Of a stretch of DNA of 64,000 nucleotides, positions 32,369-44,300 are shown piece after piece. The stretch spans positions 26,934,425 through 26,998,424 of the forward strand of contig CAIIXF020000010.1 of the NCBI GenBank assembly GCA_903813345.2, written 5' to 3'. Both the position numbers and the translations under genes were made by a program. Source of the stretch: Owenia fusiformis (taxonomy: Eukaryota; Annelida; Polychaeta; Sabellida; Oweniidae). The number at the start of each line of letters is the position of its first letter. Positions within the stretch are counted from its first letter, which is position 1. The notes under the pieces are model-generated. The model had not been told where the DNA came from, ran no database searches, and saw only the letters and a list, made by a program, of their open reading frames with translations.

Positions 32369-35260
32369 TTAAGGGGACTCATCTCTAACCTAGCCGATTT
32401 TGGGATACCCTGCACGCACTGTTTATGTTTCTTTTTTCCGAAGGGTATCATATATGCTTTCATTTGATGTAAAAAACATTAGATGTTAGCCATCAAAATA
32501 TTTCACTTCATCGTCTGAAAGATGGGTGTGACTTTACGGAAAAAGCGCCTCAATTTACCCGTTTCACTAGAATACGCTTGCTTTAAAAGCGACACGTTCT
32601 CAATTTATCAATGATTGATAGGAAAATCGTCACACGGCCACCAAGATTGTTTTTAATTTACGGCATTTGATAAGCTGAAGACTTTTGATGCCAATTATTT
32701 TTCATGGGTACTAATAAAGCATAATATGAACAGCTTAGATAAAGAGTTTTGACCCCTTACCCAAGTTCGGCAGTGCAATTGACGCCATATAAAATTTTAA
32801 TTGTATTCCAATTTTCATAAACTTTGACATTTTTTGAGGAAAAAACTAAAACATTGACATATTGTTTTTATTGTTTCAAACAATAGTTCACGTACCCCTA
32901 AATGACATTTGAAAATATCAAAAGGTTCCACCGTCGTTTTTTTCTGTTATTTAGATTCAAAATGTCGGCGTTTTCTGATATTTTTAAGAATTTCATCAAT
33001 TATCTCTCCAACAAGAAATGTTTATATTGCTCACCGGTATAGTTTCGCCATACGCATATAAGAGATGTGAATTATTATACAACCGCTTAACATGTCTTTG
33101 ATTAACTTCACTTTGATTATCTGAAGAGTTTGAGTTCCAAGAAAATTCGATTCGGGGTAAATAAAGCATTATTATATCAATCTTTGTAAAGGCCTCTTAC
33201 CCCTTACCCAAATTCGGCAGTACAATTGACGTCATATCAAATTTTAATTGACTTTCAATTTTCATAAACTTTGACATTTTTTGAGGAAAAAACTAAAACA
33301 TTGACATATTGTTTTTATTGTTTTAAACAATAGTTCACGTACCCCTAAATAACATTTGAAAATATAAAAAGGTTCCACCGTCGATTTTTTCTGTTATTCA
33401 TTTTCGGAATTTCGGCTTTTTTTATATTTTCAAGAATTTCATCGATTATCACCAGCAAAAATTGTTTTTAGTGCGAAACGGTATGATCTCGCTATACGTG
33501 TTATTGGGCATGCGAATCATTTTACAATCGCTTAAAATGATATAAATGCAATGCCTTTTATTATCTAAATAGTTTGAATGTCAAGAAAATTAAAATTAGG
33601 GTAAATAAAGCATCATAAAACCAACCTTTGTAAAGAGTTGTGACCCCTCACCCAAGTTCGGCAATAAAAATTACGCCATGTCGAACTTAAATCACCTTAT
33701 TACCATAAACTTTGACATTCTTTGAGGAGAAAAATAAAACATTGACATATTGTTTTTATTGTTTTAAACAACAGTTCACGTACCCCTAAATGACATTTGA
33801 AAATATAAAAAAGTTCCACCGTCGATTTTTTCTGTTATTTAGATTCAAAATTTCGGCTTTCTATGGTATTTCTAAGAATTTCATCAATTATCTCCAACAA
33901 GAAATGTTTACATTGCTCACCGGTATAGTTTCGCCATACGCGTATAAGACTTGTGAATCATTATACAATTGCTAAAAATGTCTTTGATTAACTTCAGTTT
34001 GATTATCTGAAGAGTTTGAGTTCCAAGATAATTCGATTCGAGGTAAATAAAGCATTATTATATCAATCTTTGTAAAGGCCTGTGACCCCTTACCCAAATT
34101 CGTCAGTACATTGACGCCATATCAGATTTTAATTGACTTTCAATTTTCATAAAATTTGACATTTTTAGGGAATAACTAGAACATTGACATATTGTTTTTA
34201 TTGTTTTAAACAATAGTTCACGTACCCCTAAATAACATCTGAAAATATAAAAAGGTTCCACCGTCGATTTTTTCTGTTATTTATTTTCGGAGTTTCGGCT
34301 TTTTCTTATATTTTCAAGAATTTCATCGATTATCACTAACAATTTTTTTTTAGTTCGAAACGGTATGATCTCGCTATACGTGTTATTGGGCATGCGAATT
34401 ATTTTATAATCGCTTAAAATGATACAAATGCAATGCCTTTTATCATCTGAATAGTTTGAATTTCAAGAAAATTCAAATGAGGGTAAATAAATTAAAGCCT
34501 TATGTAAGACTAACATTTGTAAATGGTTCTTGACGCAATGTTGAATTTCAATCGCCTCTTTATTTCAATAAACTTTGATGTTATTTGAAGTAAAAAATCG
34601 ATGGTGAAACTTTTTTATTTTAGATGTTTTTAAGAGGCACACAACTCGGTGGCTATACCGTAGGCTAAAACGATTTTCTTATACATCAGTAATATATGGG
34701 ATACTTATCATTTTGATTTCAAAGGTAATATATGATGAAACCTTATATAAATTGCTCATACAAATGGCATTTAGCGGAAAAAAGAAAAAAGCAAGTTACA
34801 TGCTGGTTTGCCATGTCTATAAAACATTTGCATGCTTGTTATACTGCTGGAATAAAGCAAACTAAGTTTGAACGAATACAAGAAAACAAAGCAAACACCC
34901 AAATTATGCAATTATTTGGGAAATCAGTGACGTATAGGTTATTTGTTTGTTTAATTGTTGATGGGGCAATGTGTCACTGACGTCACAGATGATGGTACCA
35001 TATTCCAAGAATTCGTGAACAAGAGTGTTATATGACGTCATGATAAAACACTGCTTCGAGTGAGGAGCCCATAGTTGCTATGAGTTACTATGTCGTAATG
35101 TGTCATATACCGTCATTCAGCGTCATTAACATTTAATATTATAGAACACTTGTCAAACGTGAAGTTAACAAACAAGCTTTTCCTGGAGATATATATTTTC
35201 TGTTCTGCAACTGGCAGGTGTATCACCATTGTCGTAAGGGTTAGAGATGAGTCCCCTTAA
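32369..35260. mobile_element. Non-autonomous transposon with 18-bp inverted ends and TTAA target site
   Basis: TTAA (32369-32372) is followed by GGGGACTCATCTCTAACC. The perfect complement GGTTAGAGATGAGTCCCC (35239-35256) is followed by TTAA (35257-35260). TTAA duplication is characteristic of piggyBac-type transposition, although piggyBac ends usually start CCC rather than GGGG. No transposase ORF exists inside; the interior is mainly the 445-bp tandem array. Confidence 0.85.
32748..34530. repeat. Four tandem 440-450-bp units of two alternating types
   Basis: Units start near 32748, 33200, 33643 and 34083, each with GACCCCTTACCCAAGTTCGG and later ATTGACATATTGTTTTTATT, CAATAGTTCACGTACCCCTA and GGTTCCACCGTCG. 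Units 1 and 3 share GCTCACCGGTATAGTTTCGCC; units 2 and 4 share GAAACGGTATGATCTCGCTA and TGTTATTGGGCATGCGAA. The order A-B-A-B is a higher-order repeat of about 890 bp. Confidence 0.9.
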
Positions 35261-35823
35261 GCCGATTGGCTCAAATCCCCAATTACTAAAGCAATTTATG
35301 GGAAGTTTATGGGAAAAGCTCCCAAATGATCAAAAAGAAAATAAATGTTTTGCCAGTTTTAAGAGAAGTGTCAAGATGCATCTTAAAAATAAAAAATTAC
35401 CATTATCCACATCTCAGTTGGAACTATCACGAGAGTGAATATTTTTAAATCGTATTAGATGTGATTTTATTTCCTCTGGCCATTTCTTCTAACACAATTT
35501 TGTAGAGAGTCCTAAATGCTTGTGTGGCCACAGAGAGCAACAAAACACCTTATCTCCAATTGTTAGTTACAAAAAGAGATAGAGGCACTTTGGAGAGAGC
35601 TTAGGGTGATACCAGAACTGAAACATTACTTTAGAACAAAAGATCAATATACTTTTGTTTGGTGATAATTTAGTAAATGACAAAATTAAAGGTTGTGTAT
35701 TTAAAATTTTCTCTGTAAAATAATGGAAATCATTTGAATTATTAACTGGACATATTATAAACACTTATCAGCTTTTTTCAACAAAAAGCCATCTGCAGTA
35801 GTTTGTATGTTGTTAATCATCCT

Positions 35824-36290
35824 AAAGGGCCAATAATACCTTTGCTTAGGCCCTGTCAATGTATTATATATTGGGCCAATAATGCCTTTGCTTAGGCCCT
35901 GTCAATGTATTATATATAGGGCCAATAATGCCTTTGCTTAGGCCCTGTCAATGTATTATATATAGGTCCAATAATACCTTTGCTTAGGCCCTGTCAATGT
36001 ATTATATATGGGGCCAATAATGCCTTTGCTTAGGCCCTGTCAATGTATTATATATAGGGCCAATAATGTCTTTGCTTAGGCCCTGTCAATGTATTATATA
36101 TAGGGCCAATAATGCCTTTGCTTAGGCCCTGTTAATGTATTATATATAGGTCCAATAATGCCTTTGCTTAGGCCCTGTCAATGTATTATATATTAAGCCA
36201 ATAATGCCTTTGCTTAAGCCCTGTCAATGTATTATATATAGGGCCAATAATGCCTTTGCTTAGGCCCTGTCAATGTATTATATATATTTA
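35824..36290. repeat. 46-bp minisatellite, about 10 copies
   Basis: The unit contains GGGCCAATAATGCCTTTGCT and TAGGCCCTGTCAATGTATTA, ending in TATATA. Copies differ at only a few positions, so the array is young. Intergenic between the two BBOX genes. Confidence 0.95.
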
Positions 36291-36307
36291 TGTTTTTCGA
36301 ATAAATG

Positions 36308-36700
36308 AACCATAGAAACTAATATCCAAGAGTGGATAAAAATGATAGCCCGAGAAAATCATAGGATATCAACTTATGATCGCTATTTTAGTATGGACTT
36401 TTTTTACCTAAAAGTTGTTTTCTAATATTATCATTCTATTTTATCTGAACTTATTTTTACAATATGATTGCATGAATAAAATTAAGTTGATTTTTCCTGA
36501 GCGTATAATCTTGGAACTATTGTTGAGATCAAACAAGTGGTTATGTGTCGCCAAATTCAAAACTGATGAAAAATCGTATCGACGGATACTATTTTTAAGA
36601 CATTTAGACTTAATTAGATTTTAGTGGCGCATACCAAAATTATCTATATCGTTATCACCATACACTGTATATTTAGTATCATCGAATAAAATCGTATACC
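36308..36700. repeat. Diverged copy of the repeat at 25190-25400 and 26000-26090
   Basis: ATATCCAAGAGTGGATAAAA, ATCATAGGATATCA and TATCGACGGATACT, then TATACC, match words in order in intron 2 of BBOX copy A. The ends are not resolved. Confidence 0.6.
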
Positions 36701-37309
36701 TGTAGATAGAATAAAAAAGCATTGGCGAAGTAACCTCCTTTGCACGAATACATTCGCAAAAATGTCAAGATAAAAAAAGTTTTTAAAGCCTAGATAATTG
36801 GAACCCAATTCATTTGTCGGGAATGGGTATTTTAGTTACACCACCCCCCCCCCAAAATGAAAAAAATCTGAATTTATTTTATTTATTGTCTCAGATACTT
36901 TAAAAGTACCCAGGCATCATCAAATATCACCTTGGAATTGTAAAATGTTTTGGAGAAAGGGGACCACTCAGTGCGCCCCCTCTAGCATTCCCAAAAAAAC
37001 AAATGAAAAAATGTTTTCTGTTTTTCCAATTTTATTGATTGTCTAAAACTTTTAAAGTGTCCAGAAATCAGCAACATAATGAAGTATCTTGGATTGGACA
37101 AATTCCCTAAGATAAAAAGTAAAAAACCGTGATTATCCAAAATGAATAATTGTTCTATACAACCTTGGCCGCATGTCGTGCATTAATGACACACCAGTGG
37201 ATAGAGGAAAAACGTAGCATACAGATGAGAGAAAGAGGAGAAACGATGTGGGTACATTGAATGAAATCGATTCAGTCATTATTGGTTTTGTGGTTTTGAT
37301 ATTTCGCTT

Positions 37310-37795
37310 AAGCCCGGTATACACCAATAGGGCAAAATCCCACTTGCCCCATGGAGTCCCATCTTGCACCATCGAATCCCACGAAGTCCCATGGGACCTT
37401 GATGACTTTGCCCCATCGTGCCTCATGGAGTCCCATCAAGTCCCATGGAGTCCCATCAAATCCCATCGTGCCCCATTGGTGTATGTCGGGCTTCACACAA
37501 TACGTCATATGATCGAAAATCCCACGATGCCGCATGGAAAGAATGAACATGTTCATTCTCGATGGGACTTCGTGGGATTTTGCCCCATCTTGCCCCATCG
37601 AGTCCCACCGAGTCCCACGTGGGACTTCATGGGACCTCGTGGAACTCAATGGGGCAAGATGGAGCAAAATCCCACGGAGTCCCATGGAGTCCCACGGACT
37701 TCATGAGGCAAAATCCCAAAAGGTCCCACGAGGTCCCACGCAATGTTAAGTCTATGGAGGTCCCAACTTGCCCCATTAGTGTATACCGGGTTTTA
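37310..37795. mobile_element. Inverted-repeat element made of iterated GTCCCAT/ATGGGAC words
   Basis: The ends AAGCCCGGTATACACCAATA and CCATTAGTGTATACCGGGTT are inverted copies, and a third copy (CATTGGTGTATGTCGGGCTT) sits at 37474-37493. The interior is dense in GTCCCATGGAGTCCCA, CCCCATCG and GGACTTCATGGGAC words on both strands, and a palindrome GAATGAACATGTTCATTC lies near 37540. The word bias leaves long shadow frames open in several frames, so none is called a gene. Confidence 0.8.
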
Positions 37796-38549
37796 CAAAA
37801 ATTAAAATATGGACGTTTCAAAGGTGAGTTTTTCTCCCTCGAGACCACGGGGGTGGTCTAACCAGTAAAAAATACAATCTTTCTTAAGAATTTCACTTCT
37901 GGCAACTAGTGTATATAAAGTGTAAAGTTCATCATAATATTAGATATTGTTATCTATTCAAGTGTAGACATACAATAGAAAAGTTCGTGTAATCTCGTGT
38001 TTCACTATTCTATACCATGAGCGCAGATTTTAATCGAGTCGGCTTTGGTTAGCGTGAACTTGGTACTCAACTCATATATAGTGTTTTCTATTCGGGTAAG
38101 TAACCAAAATAGTTTTTTTTATCATATACACAGACAATTTGATTAAACAATGTAACGTTTTGTTCTTTCGAGAAGGTCACTTATATAAAGGTACATAATT
38201 TGCATTGCATATTATTTGTTCATTTTGTATAAAAATTGTAATCACTTCACAAAACGCTCGTATACATTTCACAATGCTGTTTGGATCTGTTTCTCAATTT
38301 CGATCCGCGATTAACTGGCCTTTACTGCAAACTCCAATATCTGAAGTCCAGCACGTTTTCCCAGTGTTATCTTTATTTTTGAATGGAGCTAAAAAAGATT
38401 ATTGATATCTGAACGAGAAGATGTTATTATCTCAAAAGGAAAATGGTTATATTGGTGTTTCTAACTTTATTTATTAATTTTTTTTTCAAAAAACCTTCTC
38501 TGATTCTTAATTCTAAATCATCCAGAGGTATATATAAGAACTATAAAGG

Positions 38550-39377
38550 CAGTGAAGTAGCCAGGAAAAAAAGTGACTAGGCGAAAAATGGCGGCTATTT
38601 AACTCAGTTACCCTCCTATCACACCAAACTAGTTCTTACCCGTTCTTGCCAGTCCTACGAAAATGTCGTAAAACGGGCTCAATCTGGCTGCGGTCGGGAT
38701 ATATGTCTAAAATAATTAACTACTTCGTTCATAAACAGTCTTCAATACGTCCATCTCATTCGCAGTTCGTCCAGGTCGCACCACGTCGGTGTGCAACGTA
38801 GTATAAACCGTCCCTTAGTCTAGAAGGTCATCATGACCTGATTACAGAACGGTATGGTCGCCATCGAATTTTGAATCGATTCAAAATTCTAAATCACATA
38901 CCCCGTCCGGGAAAGTCCATGAAGTTCGTAAACAGACCGTAGAACGTTGTAGCTACGTTCATTCAGTTCGCACACAGTTTAAAACCGATTCGGCAATGTT
39001 TTGACGATCACCAGAAAATTTTGAGCATGCTCTAAGTGCTAGAGGACCTACTCGTTCTAGTAGTTTCATGACGTTTGTAAACAGATCCCAAACGGTTCTT
39101 AGTGGGTTCTTAGTACGTCAAATCCGTTCGTGCACAGTTTAAGTCCGTTTTCGAGAACGTAGTGAGAACTAGTTTGGTGTGATAGTAGGGTAAGAAATAT
39201 GAACCTAAATTCATATTTCTGACTGAGTTAAAACACCATAAAATACGATATAATACAATAAAATAAAATTATTAATTGTTTTGCTCTCCAATAAAACGGA
39301 GGAAATTAAGATAAAAAATGTATAACATAAAAAGCGACGAGGCAAGCGCCTCGTCTGCCTCATCCTAGCTACGCTAG
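38550..39377. mobile_element. hAT-like MITE containing a second nested MITE
   Basis: The outer ends CAGTGAAGTAGCCAGG and CCTAGCTACGCTAGAG resemble the widespread invertebrate CAGTGGCGTAGCTAGG class. Nested within is an element (about 38597-39234) with inverted TTACCCTMCTATCACACCAA ends. Its midpoint is a perfect 24-bp palindrome centred near 38880 (core TTTTGAATCGATTCAAAA). Outer element assignment is moderate; the inner one is clear. Confidence 0.6.
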
Positions 39378-41320
39378 AGGCCTTAGAGACAGGTATTCAA
39401 AACTACTAAAAAGCCACAATCAGTGAATATATAAGCACAAGTGCCAAAGGGAAAGGACCAAAAGTTGTACTGGAACTTACCAAGAAAAAGCAAACTCTAA
39501 GTGCATACCAGTCAAGAAAAACAGACCCCATATAGCCCAAAACCATGATCTAACGTGAAAAGAAACAATGTCTAATACCCCCTTTCCCCCCAGCATTCAA
39601 GAACCAATATCACAATCCAAGACCAGAAGACCAAGGGACATTTCATTCATACTGAAGTCATTACAATACATGTTGAAAAAAAAAATTAGAAATTGATAGT
39701 CAATACTCATAACCTCAAAAATAGTTGAAGATACAAGTACTCATACAAGAGCCATTTACGCGCAAAGGAGCCAAAAACATGCCAAACAAGGGTCGAGCAG
39801 TATCAAATGACACCACCTGAACTATCACAAACAAGGTCGTACATTATTTCATTAAGACATTCAACTTGTGGATTCATGCAACTTAGCATGCGTTCCTGAT
39901 TCAAAACGTACTTCTCCCATGAAGTGTATAACCTTATCTTAGATACTGCTAGCTAAATAAATTCAAATAGAAACGTTGATGTTTCGAGGTTCAAAGTCAC
40001 TTTTTATCTTGTTTAGAACATGTTTGGCTCTTTGAAATATTTGACAATGTGACCCATTGGTGAAACGCAATCATAGCTTAGGAATAGTAACGTGTACATG
40101 CTATTGCTCATAGATCAAGATAGATAAGAAGTGTATTGTTTCGTTTGCCTCCTCGTCATATGATCTATAGGTCTAGGGTTGCTGATAGTGTCAACTTGTT
40201 TTGCATTGATACATTTTTAACAAGTTTTGACCCAAAAAATCCGTGTGACACGTGTATGTGAAAAAAAATTTGGTCCCCTAACACCAAAAATTGAGCCTAA
40301 ATTTTGAAAATTTAGAGCCTATTTTTGATAAATTGGCCCTAAAAAGACCAAATTATGCCCAAAAAGGCCGATTTTTTGATTTTTGAGGCTCTACAAAATT
40401 TTGGGGCCCTTATGTCCAACATGAAATAGATATCTATTTTGCATATGTTCCATTCATCATCTATATTCGCTTTTATAGATTCGATGCAAAATATCTTCTT
40501 AAAAGGTTGTCAAAATTATCAATTGATTTAAAAAATGAAAAATCCTTGCGGTTGGTGGTTAACTCGTTAAATCTAGACCGTGTCAAATGATGAGATGAGA
40601 AAGCACGAAAAGTTCCAAAGAGAATGTGCCAGAAAGGAAGTTAGGGGGGTATCAAAAGTTCAATGTCTGATAGGAAACTAAATAAATATAGTTTTGAGTT
40701 GGACCCTCTCCCCCTCAAAACTGAATACAATGAAAGTTGATCGCGGACTTTTCACATGTTTTAGCGACTCAATTCATGGGGGCAGTACTAAAACTTATTT
40801 ATGATTCTTAAAACATATATGTCCCAACAACAATAGGCATAATATTCCATGTTGCATGCATCTTGGTGAAGAAGGCATCTGGTAAAGTCTTTAATTTTAA
40901 ACCATTCCAAGGCATTTCGAGTCGAAATTGAAAAAAATGTAAATGTTGAAATTTGTCGGATAGCAAACTGAAATAGCTTTGACCCCCTCCCCCCAAACTA
41001 GATTTATTTAGTTTTCTATCAGACATTGATCTTTTGATGCCTCCCCTAATTGGTTCGCATAAGTCACAAAACATGTGAACCAATAGAAATGCAAGTTTAG
41101 TATAAGATATGCTGGACTTGCAATCCTCCTTCCTGGGAATACGAGCTGTTTCCTGATGGGAAGACAAAATATCAAGAATGGAGCCAAGAATGTGTTTGTT
41201 TTATGAACTGTTGCTTAAATGCAATTATATTCTCAAAATCTATATCAACGAACGATTCGAAAATTTTAAAAAGTGAAACAATGCTGTTATTTCTGTACCA
41301 GACAGGCTAGTTTAACGAAC
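39378..41320. other. Spacer before BBOX copy B
   Basis: No exon was recognised. 40260-40415 is a diverged member of the GGCCCAAAATTT repeat family. The BBOX copy B promoter should lie near the right end; no core element stood out. Confidence 0.5.
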
Positions 41321-44300
41321 ATGCCGCTAAAAGTGGAATTAAAAGATGACGCTGGGATGCTTCTAGTGCAGTCTCCAGGGGAGGATGAGCTGCTCTTCCC
41401 TTACGTATGGCTGAGAGATAACTGCCAATGTAGCAAATGTTTCCATCCAGTCTCACTGGCCAGATTGTTGCTGCTAGCAGACCTCAAACTTGATGACAAA
41501 CCCCAACACGTAGAGGTGAGAAACACAATAATCATGAAAAGGTATTATTTACAACTTATGATATATTTATTGAGGACTGTTTAATAATTACTATGATATC
41601 CATATATATGTAAGCACGTAATGGTAATGCCTTTGAATTACCCGAATGCGAGTAGGTAGTTACCAGTTTCACCACCAAGTGGCTGATTCGGGTCAATTAA
41701 CATGGCAGGTATAAGAAAGTTCCCTTAAACTTGAATATTATCAATTTAAGTGGCTCAATTTTCATATAACCCTTATGTGTCTGATACTTATACTAATGAA
41801 AATATGTCTAGTTAAGCAAAATATTATCTGTCCACTAAAAGAAAAGATATTTCATTTTTGTGATTTTATAGCATCTATGGGAAAAATTGTAAATAGGGAC
41901 CCCACGTAAACAATTTTTTTCAAAATGTTGAACTTATGTTGCTCAAAAGAGGATCTTCTTTTCTGATTTTTATTGCATGAAAACATTATTCAACAAGGGG
42001 TCTAAAACATCTTCAAAAGTAGAATGGTATTGAAAGTCTAGTTTTGAGGACATCAATTTTTTCGATGACCAAAATCATGCTGAAAACAATGGATAGAATG
42101 AGTTTTCTCTATGGGAAAATAACATGGGAAATGTGGTTTTTAACTTTATCGCATTTCAATACCCATCCCCTTTTCAGAAGTTATTAATATAGTGTAGAAG
42201 AAACTTTTGAGACATTTAAATTGAGAAAGATTCTCTTTTTTAAAAAATAAGCCTTACATTTTTTTAAAAAGTGACAAGGTGGGGTCCTTATCCATAATTT
42301 TTCAGAGAGTGGGGTTGATATTTTATTATCATGGGGACTTCACTTGAAAGAAAACACATTGTTTTAATAAAAACCACTGTATTTATACCCAGAAAATACT
42401 CATGGTGAAAGATATGACCGTCTAAAATCACTTGCCATACTGCACATGTTCCTTTCCTCTTCAACAGAGGTTGTAAATCCTTGTGCAATACCTTGCTTCT
42501 GCAGGCATAGTAGGTTAAATGTAATCCTCACGATATTTTTAGAAATTGAAATGAGATTTCATTTCTCTTTTATTTTCATTTTAGCCTCACTTAATTCTGT
42601 TTAATCTTTTCAGCTTGAAAATAATGGTGAGATTGTGTACCTTGTATGGTCTGATGGTCACCGCAGTCCCTATCCAGTATCCTGGCTAAAGGAAAGAGCC
42701 TTCACGGAGTCAGTGAGGCAGAAACGGAGCAAGGTATATCGCAGGACCAAGAAGCTTTGGGGCTCTGAATTCAAGGACATACTACCCAAATTCGACTTTG
42801 AAAAGGTATTAAACTATAATGTCGTTGAAAAACATTTCACTGTGCCCAGGCGCATGCGATGGTTTGAGCTGTTGTGGACCACTTGCATCAAATGCCCATG
42901 ATATGACTTATATGAATAAACATCATATTACCATTTATAATCCGGCTTTTTCAAATAGTTTCAATTCTCGCACATGTTTCAATATACTGTTTTACATTAC
43001 AGGTGCAGAAAGATGACAAAGAACTTTACAAATGGATGAAAAACCTTGAAGAATATGGTTTTGTCTTGCTAAGGAATGCTGCAAGAGAAACTGGACAAGT
43101 CAAAAAGATGGGTGAACGAGTGGCATATCTAAAGAATACTCATTATGGGTAAGCAGACCTAATGGTGTGTGGTATGGTATATTGGTTGTTCATCTCAACA
43201 GAGCGTATTGCCGTATATATCTCTATCAAAGAGAAAATGTCAGAAATATAAATATTTGATAAAAGTTATGGACATTTTTGACCAAATAAAAATCAACATT
43301 TTTTTGGAACCTGGATATTGATTCGGTGACCTGATTTTGCCCATCGACTACGAGTAAAGAAAAAGAAACTGGTGACCTCGATTTCACACTTTACAAAAAC
43401 GTACATCTACCCTATAACCTTTGCATTCGTTCGACTTCACTTCTTAAAAGAGAGCTTCGTCTTCAGTTTATAACTAGACTCTGCGCGCAGAGTATCTGCC
43501 CAACTGTCAAACGCATTCTCACCTGTTTCCAAAATCACAGAGTTTATTGGAAGTAGTTGCTTGGAGTTAAATGCATTTGTTTTCAGGGAGACATTCACCG
43601 TTCAGAGTAAACAAGATCCAAACAATTTAGCCTACACCGGGCTAAAACTGGGCTTACACACAGATTTGCCGTATTACCACTACGGCCCAGGGGTAATGCC
43701 ATTTTCCTGCCATATTCTAAACGGTGCAACTTGGGTAAACGTGTACAACTTGTCAAAGAAAGTTTAGATAAGGGAGAATGAAAATTTTATGCATACACAT
43801 GGGTCCCTTAACAATAGAATGTGATCCGTCCTCAACTCTCTAAATCCGCTCATCAGATCTAAATGGATCAATTTACCTTGCATTGTGTGAAGCACACTTA
43901 CTAATATCCCAGTCAATTCTTGAAACTCAGAAATGACCAAACTGACCGGGTATGAACTTTAGCGTACATATATTACAGCAATTGCTAATTTCATATTCTA
44001 CATGGAAACATCTTTCCAATGATATACCAAGTATAACGAAATTCATACGTTTCATACGAATGCAAAAATTGATTCAAAAGTTCAATGTTTTTTGCAGATT
44101 CAGATGCTTCACTGCATAGAACAATATGAGGGTGAAGGAGGAGAGAACGATTTCAGCGATGGTTTCTACGTCGCCCAGCTTACAAAGGAGAGGGCCCCTG
44201 AGGAATACAAAACTCTTGAAACGACCCCTATAGATTTCTGGGATGTGGGAGAAGATGTAATTAAGTTCCACAAGGTTATCCCAATTTATATGTTCGGGTT

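Larger units (their letters stand above)
32255..35438 (+). pseudogene. Decayed LINE reverse-transcriptase C terminus, split by an insertion
   Basis: The left half (32255-32368) reads VPSYLQRMFDQHR...NLRKIRHFTAP and the right half (35261-35438) reads LWEKLPNDQKENKCFASFKR. Together they match the conserved end of CR1/L2/RTE-type RTs (PSYL...LP...FK). A TTAA-flanked element (32369-35260) sits between them. The two halves are in different frames across a single TTAA, so the relic had probably already decayed. Confidence 0.65.

Noticed and set aside
35824-36290. Regular 46-bp repeats as a CRISPR-like array
   Set aside because: No spacers between units and a eukaryotic context; an ordinary minisatellite.
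37133-37861. Seven overlapping frames of 60-152 codons on both strands
   Set aside because: They arise from iterated GTCCCAT words that lack stops; low-complexity sequence in every frame and no homology.
41273-41320. Upstream in-frame ATG of BBOX copy B
   Set aside because: The paralogue starts at the position matching 41321 and its upstream sequence is not similar; kept only as a possibility.
43425-43480. Similarity to 48330-48400 (AGAGAGCTTCGTCTTCA region) as a shared exon
   Set aside because: One copy is intronic in BBOX copy B and the other lies inside the giant element; no frame is kept, so it is a dispersed repeat.
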